DNA of 64,000 nucleotides from Isoetes taiwanensis (Eukaryota > Streptophyta > Lycopodiopsida > Isoetales > Isoetaceae): positions 17,903,147 to 17,967,146 of the forward strand of contig JAJEKV010000026.1 in assembly GCA_021234155.1 (NCBI GenBank). The letters run 5' to 3'. The translations under genes were made by a program, and so were the position numbers. Numbering within the stretch: position 1 is the stretch's first letter; every line of letters begins with the position of its first letter. The notes beneath the pieces are model-generated. The model had not been told where the DNA came from, ran no database searches, and saw only the letters and a program-made list of their open reading frames with translations. Below, one piece after another: positions 12,160 to 21,900 of the stretch.

Positions 12160-12197
12160 GGTGCCCAGCGTTGCTGGGCATAAGTTGGGGGAACCTG
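12160..12197 (+). repeat. GGTGCCCAGC hairpin repeat, left copy
   Basis: Starts GGTGCCCAGCGTTGCTGGGC, in which GCCCAGC-GTT-GCTGGGC is a perfect 7-bp hairpin, then ATAAGTTGGGGGAACCTG. The same 36-38 bp sequence occurs in inverse orientation at 16439-16474. A weaker relative (TAGCCCAGCAATGCTGGACT) lies near 16358. Confidence 0.75.
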
Positions 12198-13295
12198 TAA
12201 GTTGGGTCTGTTGTCATTGCCTTTCGACATTGCCTTTTTTTATTTCATACTCAAGAAGTGGAAATAGAAATATTGAATTGTACACATGCTATTTACAATG
12301 TTTAAAGTAAATATTCTAACAATGCAATCACATTCTAACAATGTTTAATGTAAATATTCTAACATCTAATTCACATTGATGTGTAAAGAATTTACATACT
12401 ACACAAATTGGCCAAATACATTGGCTACGAACTTGACAAATTCGCTGGTTAAGTTAAGCTTAGAAAGGCTGCATTTACATATTACATAACTGACAAATTC
12501 ATTGCCTAAATTAAATTTAGAAAGGCTGCACAAAATATCTAGACAAAGAATGTGTCATTTTGTCCATTGTTTAAAATATATTTTAATAGCAAATTGTGAC
12601 TTTGAAAAGCCTTCCGTTATTTGTAAAGGTTTTATTAAATTTGTGACAAATTAACGGTAAAATTTCCTCCTTGCCTGAACCTTCACAAATTTTATAGATA
12701 TCTATTGTTCCCAAAACAAAAGAGCCAAATCTCAATTGTAGAACATACTTGATCCATGCTGAATTACCACATTTAAATCAGGGTAAAAGCCAATATTTTG
12801 TGCACTGTTTTGTATACTTGGATAATCCTCTGATAAAAAAGTGAACTTGTACGTTTGTTTTTCGATCTTTTATAACTGCTATGGGCCAGTTCCTGTAACT
12901 TGTACCTGTTGTGAAATCTTTCACTATTAACTTGCAACGTTTTAAGACTTTAAATGTTAGCATAACCCTCTGAACTTTCACATAATGTTTTGTCCTAAGC
13001 AGAATCCATCTTCAATCTCCACATAGTCCACTACTGTCCATAGTCCATCTAAATCTATAAAGAAAAATAAGCAGAGCACATCTTGCTAGATGGTGAGCTT
13101 TTCTCGGTGAAAAATTTATTTTGATCTCTCCAAATGACATGGCTACATCAAATCAAGGTAGCCTAAATAAGCCATGTACTCATGATCCCTGCATTTTTTT
13201 CAGTAGAAAAAGTTTATAGAACCTTCTTAACGGCAAGTTGGGAAGACAATGGAGCACCTCTGATTGTGATACCTGGAGAGGCAAGGGTAGCATAC
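12198..13295. other. AT-rich, no gene recognised
   Basis: Contains short direct repeats such as CATTCTAACAATGTTTAA/AAAGTAAATATTCTAACA near 12300-12360, and AAATTAGAAAGGCTGCA-type words near 12460-12530. No exon could be supported on either strand. Confidence 0.4.
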
Positions 13296-14387
13296 CTCCA
13301 TCAGTAACTCTGGATCATCGACACTTCCCTCTCCTTCCAGTCACATCCATGAATCTCCAAAGTGCAACAAACTATGATACGATGTAAGAAGCGCAAAGCT
13401 AGAGACCACAATTTAATATGCCCGTGGTATTACATAGATCAATATAACGCGATTGCCATAAACAATAACTATGTCCACTCATCTACTATATTTACTCTAA
13501 AATATCTAAAAATAGACCAACAAAGGTGTACCAGATATGTAGCCGGACGAGAGGCTTTAATAGTGTCCGATATGCCACGATAACATGCCAGACCGATTCT
13601 CTCTACACATAAAATTATCACCTTAATAATGGCAAGCACAAACGTAATCATAAGCAATCGCCATGAAAATACTACATGCTAACAGAGAGGAAATAAAATG
13701 GGGGAAGCACCTTGGAAATGGGAAGTTTCTTCTCAGATCCTTATAGCGTTTCTCCAAATCTTTGATATCTATATCAAATTCCTTTTTCTGAATGAAAGGG
13801 AATTTAAACAAAAGCATAGTATCCAAAATCATGACATTTAATCCAATATAGCACATATGTAACTTCATGACAACTGATCCAATAAATCTCAAAAGGTAGC
13901 CCTTGCTATCTATCTTGTCAAACGTTTTTATGTAGACGAAAGTAGGTCATTTATTTAGTGGTAAAGCTATTGATCAAATGCATCTTAAGTAAACGCCTTT
14001 CATGGAATGGCATTAACATTGCCGCATCTATGATCTGTGAAACGTTCAGAAGTTGCTAAAAGGTGCACATCTTCCATGCATTCTACATATATAAGATACT
14101 TTTATTTCAGTCACAAAGTTTAAACCAGAGCATTCAAAAACTTACAGGCCAAGAATCTCGAAAAAGTCGATTTCTGAGTCAGGTGGTTGAATAGCCTTGC
14201 AAGACGAACAGAGCAGAAAAACCCCAATAGATGCAGGTGCAGGAGCATTACAATTCCAGCATACTTGTTTTTCCTCTCTCTTCAAATTTGACATAAATCT
14301 TGCGACTCTTTGCCATGAACTTGCCGAGGAAGAATTTTTCGATAACCCGCTTAATTTATGGCCCGAGTTCTTGATTTTGTTTTTCAA
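13296..14387 (-). pseudogene. HSCB-like: HscB/Jac1-type iron-sulfur co-chaperone, degenerate copy
   Basis: HscB is the J-domain partner of the mitochondrial Hsp70 in Fe-S cluster transfer. The minus-strand 5' exon (down to donor GTAAGT at 14145) encodes the zinc-ribbon hallmark CWNCN..CSSCKAIQPP followed by DFFEILGL. Further exons: 13787-13711 (EFDIDIKDLEKRYKDL, J-domain helix II), about 13602-13532 (AYRTLLKPLVR, helix III) and about 13336-13296 (VDDPELLME, start of the C-terminal domain, donor GTATGC). Lesions: one base appears missing after YKDL, the essential HPD tripeptide is absent where it should follow, splice phase between the first two exons does not match, and no in-frame ATG precedes the Zn-ribbon exon far enough for a transit peptide. 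The C-terminal four-helix part was not found. Most likely a decayed gene. Confidence 0.72.
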
Positions 14388-14690
14388 GAACAGCTATGGA
14401 AGAACGGCTCTGTTATGCCCTTCACAAGAACGGCTATGGCAAGAACGGCTCTGCCAGAAACAATGCTGCGGACTCTTCAAAGAGATAAAGAAAGCCGACT
14501 CCATAAGAGATAAAGAAAGCCGAGTTTTTCCATTGCTTTGGCAGGAACGGCGATGGCATAACCGGCTCTGCTCTACCCTTCAAGAACAGTTATGGGAAGA
14601 ACGACTCTGCTATGCCCTTCAAGAACGGCTATGGCAAGAATGGCTCTGTCAGAAACAATGCTGGGGACTCTTCAAAGATCAAATCGGTGA
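14384..14690 (+). repeat. Tandem AAGAACGGCTATGGC-type repeat
   Basis: Two long units (about 14384-14500 and 14580-14690) both contain CAAGAACGGCTATGGCAAGAA, then GGCTCTG..AGAAACAATGCTG and GGGACTCTTCAAAG. Shorter partial copies lie between them. The open plus-strand frame across it is repetitive (ERLWQERLCQKQCCGLF-like) and overlaps the 5' end of the HscB remnant in the opposite orientation, so I treat it as repeat-derived and not as a gene. Confidence 0.65.
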
Positions 14691-14985
14691 AGGCAGGACA
14701 TATTATTGAGAGAAAGTGGGGTCTTTTGCAGGTTTTGAAGACTCAACACGCAATCCGGGTGGAGGTGCTAATCTGTGAGCCGGGGAGCTTTGAAATTGGA
14801 GGATGAATTAGAACAAAATGGAGGTGTAGAAATGGCTTCCCTATCAATGGCGTCGGAAATGGAGCTGCCACTAGCGGTTGTGCCTCCACCACTATTGCCT
14901 AGGTGCAGGGGTCATGTTGCTGCAGGATTTAGGCTACGTTCCCATGGAAACAACCGGACTTCCAAATATCCATGAGCTCCATACC

Positions 14986-15237
14986 CTAACGAATATAAAA
15001 CTGGATCTGCATCTTGCAAAGCAGTTTTGACATAAATCTTGCAGCTCTTTGCCATGAACTTGCCGAGGAAGAATTTTCTGATTTTGTTAGAACCACATTT
15101 AGCTCCGCATAACCTACACGATCTGCAACGAACTGCAATAATCCAACAAAAACAGGAATAAAGCTTTGGCGATGAAGCTTTATGCCATTTAATAGGTGTC
15201 CGGTTAGCCGGTTTCGTGAGTGGCTGTTTAGCGACAA
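14986..15237 (-). pseudogene. Duplicate of the HscB 5' exon piece
   Basis: About 15029-15090 repeats, with few changes, the sequence at 14289-14350 (GACATAAATCTTGC.CTCTTTGCCATGAACTTGCCGAGGAAGAATTTT). On the minus strand both encode SSSASSWQR.ARFMS. The homology stops before the zinc ribbon, so this is a partial duplication. It could be an alternative upstream first exon, but I see nothing to prove it. Confidence 0.5.
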
Positions 15238-15343
15238 AAGCTACCTGGCATTTACAGCCTATAATCGGTTTTTAGCAGTCATCAACATATTCTGAGTATA
15301 TTCCAGCATATACTCAGGATATGCCACAACCCCATACAAACGA

Positions 15344-15368
15344 GGGTTTGCCCCCCTAGGGGCAACCC
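15344..15368. repeat. Palindrome at the start of GA tract 2
   Basis: GGGTTTGCCCC-CCTA-GGGGCAACCC forms a near-perfect stem directly next to the second purine tract, paralleling the palindrome beside tract 1. Confidence 0.6.
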
Positions 15369-16335
15369 AAAAATGGTGAGGAAAAAGGAATGGAAAAAGG
15401 TATGGAAAAATAAAAATGGAAAGAGAAATGGAAAAGGAAGGGGAAAGGAAAGGGAAAAAGGGGACATGGAAAATGAGAAGGGATGAAAAAGGAAGGCAAA
15501 GGAAAAAGGAGGCAAAAAGGGGGGGAGAGAGGCAAAAAGTGGTGGGGGGGGGGGAGGAAAAGGGAGAGGAAAATGTGAAAGAGGAATAGGAAAAGGGCAT
15601 GGGAAAAATGGAAGAGGCAAAGGGTGAGGAAAAGGAAAGAAAGCAAGAGAAAAGAGCATGGAAAATTGAAAAGGAAAAAGAAAAAGAAAAACGGGAATAG
15701 TGAAAGGGAAAATGGAAAAGGAGAAGAGGGTGAGGGACATGTAAAAAAGGTGCGCAAAAAGGAATGAAAAAGAGGAAAGGGAAAGAGAAAAGGAAGGGGG
15801 GAGGGAAAGGGGAAAAAAGACACAGGAAAAAGGGCGGAGAAAGAATGAAAAAGGAAGGAAAATGAAAAGAGAAGGAAAGGGAGAGCGGAAAAGGAAAAAG
15901 GGTACAAGAAAAAGGGGAGAGAGAATGGGAAAACGGAGGGCATGGGATAAACAAGAAGAGAGTGGGGAAAGGAAGAAAAGGGGCACATGAAAAAGACGAG
16001 GAAACGGAAACAAAAAAAGGGCATGAGAAAAAGGAAAGGAAAAGAGAAACGGAAAAGGAAATGGAAAGGGAAAAAGGGCACGGAAAAATTAGGAAGAAAG
16101 TGGAAAGACAGAAAAGAGAAGGGAAAGAGTCTATCAGAAAAAAGAGAAAGGGAAAAAGGAAAAGGGGAAAGGGAAGGGAATGGAAGGGGAGGGAGAATGA
16201 GATTAAAAAGAAAAAAGGAAGAAGGCATGTAGGAAAAATAGGAAAAATGGAAAAAAAAAAAGGGGAAAGTACGTAAGAGAATAATGAAAAAAGGAAACGC
16301 GGGATAGAACAAAAGACAAAGGAAAGGGGAAGGAT
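15369..16335. repeat. Purine-only (GA-rich) tract 2
   Basis: About 970 bp almost free of C and T on the plus strand, with words shared with tract 1 (GGGCATGGGAAAA, GGCACGGAAAAA, AAAGGAAAGGGAAA). It includes an unbroken run of G near 15544-15555. The long minus-strand frames (Phe/Pro/Ser/Leu-rich, up to 337 codons) are compositional artefacts. Confidence 0.85.
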
Positions 16336-16438
16336 GTCGGATACGCAAAAACCTATTATAGCCCAGCAATGCTGGACTTGGTTTCTATTAAATTAGATTT
16401 ATGAAAAGGAGTCTGAGATAAATAGGTTTCCATCCACA

Positions 16439-16474
16439 CAGGTTCCCAACTTATGCCCAGCAACGCTGGGCACC
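16439..16474 (-). repeat. GGTGCCCAGC hairpin repeat, right copy (inverted)
   Basis: CAGGTTCCCAACTTATGCCC then AGCAACGCTGGGCACC is the reverse complement of the copy at 12160-12197, apart from a missing GG. It lies 104 bp beyond the end of GA tract 2. Confidence 0.75.
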
Positions 16475-16585
16475 ACTACTAGTCCTCCTATATTATAATG
16501 TTATTGGGTAAGTCTGTAATGGACCACGCCCTAATTTGACAGTTCGGATTGATCTACCCAATGGTGCAGATGATGCCATGTTAAA

Positions 16586-18489
16586 AGCCTTTTTAGGGTT
16601 CGATTTCTTCTGTCTGTTGTGGTTGTAGCTGTGGTGCGTGCTCTTCTAAGGATGGCATCTCAATAGAGAGCAGTGGTACCTCCTTTGGCATTTCGGCGTG
16701 CGAGAAACATCTTTGGCATATTTTTGTGCTTGATTAGGTAGCTACTTCTATGCAGGCACCGCTTTTGCTGTTCACCTTTGTAGCCTTTGCAGGCCTCAAA
16801 TGCTATGTTGTGGAAGGTGCATGTAGATCTGGACTTCCTAAATTTATGTGCTCAAGTCTATTTCTCGAGTTATGGCAGAATTCTACTGCATGTATTATTT
16901 ATGAGCTGAAAACATTTTTGGAACAGAGCTTCAATCCACTGCCTGGGCTTATTTTGTCGATGAGCATTTTTTTAGTTCCAATTTTTTTCCAGAAGCCTTT
17001 TTAGGGTCCGATTTCTTCTGTCGGCTGTGGCGCATGCTATTTTGGCATGCGAGAAACATCCTTGGCATATTTTTTTGCTTGATCAGGTAGCTACTTCTAT
17101 GCCGACACCACTTTTGTTGTTCACCCTTGTAGCCTTTGCAGGTCTCAAATGCTCTATTGTGGAAGGTACATGTAGATCTGGACCTCCTAAATTTATGTGC
17201 TCAAGTCTGCCTTAAGTTATGGCAGAATTCTACTGCAGGTATTATTTGTGGGCCAAAAACGTTTTTGGAACAGAGCTTCAATCCATTGCCGGGTCTTATT
17301 TTGTCGGATTCACCACTGACGATAGACTTCTTGATGCCGCCAAAAGCTCAAAAATACTCGAAAACTATATGCAAAATATAGTAACCACAGAGAAGGATCT
17401 ACGGTATGGACTGTCAACTTCAACCCACTGTCGGGGCTTATTTTGTGGGTGAGCCTTTTTTTTAGCTCTATTTTTTCTCCAGAAGCCTTTTTAGGGTTCG
17501 ATTTCTTCTGTCGGCTATGGCTATGGCTGTGACTGTGGCGCATCCTCTTCTAAGGATGGCATCTCAATAGAGAGCAATGGTGGCTCCTTTGGCATTTTGG
17601 CGTGCGAGAAACATCTTTGGCGTATTTTTTTGCTTGATCAGGTAGCTACTTCTATGCAGGCACCGCTTTTGCTGTTCACCTTTATAGCCTTTGCAGGCCT
17701 CAAATGCTCTGTTGTGGAAAGTGCATGTAGATCTGGAATTCCTAAATTTATGTGCTCAAGTCTATGCGTCGAGTTATGGCGGAATTCTACTGCAGGTATT
17801 ATTTATGGGCCAAAAACATTTTTGGAACAAAGCTTTAATCCACTACCGAGTCTTATTTTGTCAAACTCGCCACTGGAGATAGACTTCTGGATGTTGCCAA
17901 AAGCTCAAAAATACTCGAAAAATATATGCGGAATGTAATAACCACAGAGAAGGATCTACATGTGGACTGTCAAAATCTAACTTAAAAGCAACTTTTGATG
18001 TTCACCTTTGTAGTCTTTGCAGGCCTCAAATGCTCTGTTGTAGAAGGTGCATGTATATCTGAACTTCCTAAATTTATGTGCTCAAGTCTATGCCTCGAGT
18101 TATGGCAGAATTCTACTGCAGCTATTATTTATGGGCCAGCCGAGGCTTATTTTGTCGGACTCACCACTAGAGATAGACTTCTTGATGCTACCAAAAGCTA
18201 GAAAATACTCGAAAAATATATCCAGAATGTAGACTACATAGAAGGATCTACGGTGTGGACTGTCAAAAAAATCTAACAGAAAGCAAGTTTATAGAGTACA
18301 ACTTCAACAATAATATTTGGTTTGATAAAACGAATTGCCCGATGTGGGAAAGGAAAGGCCATGCACTGCTACAATCTAGTAAAACTTCAAAACATACTCA
18401 AACTCTGTCTTTGCATGTAATGCAATGTAATACAGAAAATCTATGTTTAGGATAGAGTTTATGGAAATCTATATCATGTTTGCACGTAT
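16586..18489 (+). repeat. Tandem array of four 400-500 bp units
   Basis: Units begin at AGCCTTTTTAGGGT/C at 16586, 16994 and 17484, with a truncated fourth from about 17990. Each holds GTAGCTACTTCTATGC, then TTGCAGGCCTCAAATGCT, GTGCATGTAGATCTGGA, CCTAAATTTATGTGCTCAAG and GGCAGAATTCTACTGCA, and most end with AAAATACTCGAAAAATATAT. Two plus-strand frames stay partly open in several units (one giving FAGLKC..EGACRSG.PKFMCSSL, another YFVGFTTDDRLLDAAKSSKILE), so former exons are possible, but frames shift between units. The tail of the last unit (about 18190-18489) is repeated at 32294-32590. Confidence 0.75.
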
Positions 18490-18947
18490 TAGGTTTCCAA
18501 AATGTTGTTTGGGGGTCGTGTTACATATGATTTTGGATGGTTTGCCCATGTATTCATATATCAAAATGTTATTTTGCTGACTCACTAATTTGGTCCTGGT
18601 TTCCCAATGGTCGATTGGGGTTTATTGGTTTTTTTCTGGAAGGTCTAATTTTTTGAAGTGGAGTCGTGGCGATGGCCTGCCGTGCGCGTGGAGCGGATGG
18701 AGAAGGGCAGAGGCACTTCCGGCGAGAGCCTTGCAGTCGTCATGGAGTACCAGGTTAGTCAGCTCCTTGTTCTTCTCCATGTCGTGTTGCAGTTCCGGCT
18801 ACTTATGTGCTCTGTATGAGCTGCTCTTCTGAGAGTTTTTGAAGTGGCCTTCATCGTCTGTCTGTTTATAGCTGCATCTTGTGATTCTGGTCTTGTTGCT
18901 GCAGTGGCCTCCTTGTTCCAGCTTTGCTACTCTGCAAGTCAGGTAAC

Positions 18948-21900
18948 ATGTTGAAGAGGGCAGCTAGATGTAGAAAACAGACCTTTGGTTCTGAGGCTAA
19001 ATTTCCTTGTGTTGAGGATGCTTTCTCTGTGGGGGATGGGGAGGGCACGTCCAAGGGCAGGGGTAGAGTAGAGGGTGAGGATGAGGGAATCGGCCTGTTG
19101 GATGTGAGCCTTACTTTGGGTTATGCTGGAACTGATGTTCCCGTTGCCATGTTTGACAAGCTTGTGGATTTTCTGAAGACCCAGACTATTGCTGGTGCTG
19201 TAGCTCTTGAAAGGGGATCAGAGCTTGACCATCTGCACTGCCAGGGGGTGCTGAGGAGCACGTTGAAGACCCCTCGTGCTGTCAATGCTGCCATTAAGAG
19301 GTTTTTTGGGTGGGGAGCCCAAAGGCCGGCTGGCATCCTTCTGATATGTAAAGCTCTCAAAAACACGAGGATGCATTGTTTTGAGTGCTTAGTGGGATAC
19401 TGCTTGAAGGACCTTGGTAAAGTGCACTTCAAAATGTGCTTGCACAATGTCTCTGAGAGTCAAATCGAGATGGGGAAGGATCTCTACCTGCTTCATGGTC
19501 AGGTGACCTGAAGAGTGTGGTTGTGTTGGATAACAGAAATTTGTTGCACAAGGCCCATCACTTTGTCAAATACCATGGCAGGAAGCAGCTATCTTCTTCT
19601 CTCGTGTATACTGTATGCCGGATGCTTAGGACTGGCAAGTTCATTTTGTCTAGTCAATGGATTTTGCCTACTAATTGTGCTTTTATTTCAGAACATAGGG
19701 TGAAGGCAGCATGGAGGATAACTCTTAATCCTTCGCAGGCTATGCCTAGTGATGTACGATATGTGATTTTCAATATCCCTGCAGGTATGCAACCTGTGGA
19801 GCGCATAGGCAAGGCACGTAAGAGGTATTATGATGATGTCTCAAGTCCTGGAGATGGGGATGAGGGTTTCGTGGGCATTGCGGAAGGCTAATTGGGCCAG
19901 GATGGAAGAGACCTCCGAGCAACCAAATTACATTTCTTTGGATTGTCTTGATTATACAATGGATGTTAATTGATTCTGCGGCTTTTGTGTGTCATTTTGT
20001 TTGTAATGTTGTTCCATTGTTTGGCACCTTTCATTGTTTGTGTTGTGTAAGATGTTTTTGAATTCTATAGCTCGTGTTGAGGAATGGAGTATGAAAAACT
20101 CGGATAAAGCTGAGCAATGGCAATGAGATCCAATGAAACGGGCGGGGCAAAGACACTCTTGTGGAGAAAACTTCGGATAAAACAATGGCAATACACAATG
20201 AAACAATCCACTTTGGAGAACACGCAATCCATTGATCAAAACAAGTGTACAATGAAGGCTCAAAAAGCGCTGTGGCGACCGGCATATACGCTCTGTAGTG
20301 ACACAAAAGAACACTCTGAACCCTCTTTTGAAGGAGCAAAAATGCTACAATATATAGGAACACGGGTGGCCTCACGGGCCTGAATCGATCCTCATCATGA
20401 CAAGCGTGCTCCACTACTTGGGCACTCGAGCGGGGAATCTGAGTGTCGCGGCCGTGCTGCAGACAAGTAGTGGCCCGCCGTGGGTCCTACCTTTGGGTCT
20501 TCTGCTTCTTGGAGGAGCTTTGACCAGCCCGTGGGCCTTGTGGATCCCTCTTCTTGGACAAGTGGCCGGTGGGGCCTCGCCCTCATGCAGCAAGTATAGA
20601 CTGTGGTCTGCGCGGGGCCTGAGGGGCTAACACTCCCCCCTACCAAACTACACTTATTGGCTAGAAAAGGGGCATGAATTCGGGGTGGGAATCCTCGTTC
20701 CTCTTCGATCTTGAACATAGAGATGAGGGAGGCTCGACTTCTTGTATTCTTTGAGTGTTGTTCGTCTCTTTTCAGATTTGCTTGAGTCACGGATGCCAAA
20801 CATTGGCTGCTCCTATGAGAAAGCCTTGAAATCATGTTCTCCACGTGGCGTGGATCTCGAGATGGAAGATTTGTGATCTCCATGTATAAGACAAGGTCCA
20901 ACCCGAACTTTCCGGCATTTGCATTGGGGTTGCAAAATGGATCGGCACTTGCGTTTACGCATACTACGGAGTATGGTCATGAGTCTTTGCCGAAGTGCGC
21001 TTCTTGCGAAATCTGGATGGATCAGCTGAAGTTTTGGCCTTGGCAAGGAAGGTTACAAGACCAGAAATTGCATGCAGGCGGGTCTTCCACCGAACACGCA
21101 TTGGGCATGTATATCCGGTTGTTGGTGTTGTCCAAAGTTTCATCCTCCGCCATTTGCGTCTGCGGATGAAGCGTGGGTCTAACGTTTGTCTGCTGCAATT
21201 CCGTGGGTGTCAATCTGCATGTTCTTTGACTTGATAGTCGAATTCTTGTCTCCATCTTTGGGGAATTGACCTTGATCAGAGGTGGGCATCCAAAGCTTGC
21301 TAGTGTACTTTCGGTTGTTTGGGGGTTGGTGCGGTCATCCTGCATCTGTTCTTGGAATTCAATAATATCTTCTCGGTAGTTTGTTTGGTAGCTTGTCTCC
21401 CATGCCTTTGGAATGTACATGTCATCCAGTCTGGGGTCCCACTCATCGGGGAGGGCGTTCGTTTCAGCTCCGTGTGTGCGGTGTGCAAGGAAGCATAATG
21501 TTGTAAGAACAAGCTGTGCAAGGTCAAGTTCTTGTTAGGAGTTGTATAGTGTAATACGAAGGGCGTGCCAAGTTCAGCTAGCCATAGCTCCACTTCTTTA
21601 CGTAGAAGAGGCATGTATTACGAGGTAACTTGGTTTGCAGAAATTTTGTGTCTTGGAGGTACTTGTTCTTCTTGGTCAAAAGAACTGCATTTGTGTATCT
21701 CCTTTAAAGTTCTCGGTCGTTTATCGGATGAGCTGGGTAACATGTGCCGAGGTAGAAGTCGTGCATGACATAAGCCGGGGGCTATGGTCTTTGGAGCGAA
21801 ATGGTCGAGATCGCAACTTTGTAGGATATCAAAATTGGCGAGAGCACAAAAGTGTGCCTCGTTCATGGACAGAACATGAAGGGCCAATGTCGATTCGATA

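Noticed and set aside
15259-16369. Minus-strand ORFs of 231-337 codons
   Set aside because: The same compositional artefact in the second purine tract; the plus-strand Lys/Glu/Arg frames are likewise rejected.
18948-19511. Endogenous geminivirus-like Rep insertion
   Set aside because: The HUH and YxxK motifs are compatible, but there is no SF3 helicase, coat protein or viral stem-loop nonamer, and the insertion has defined ends and introns as in a transposon.
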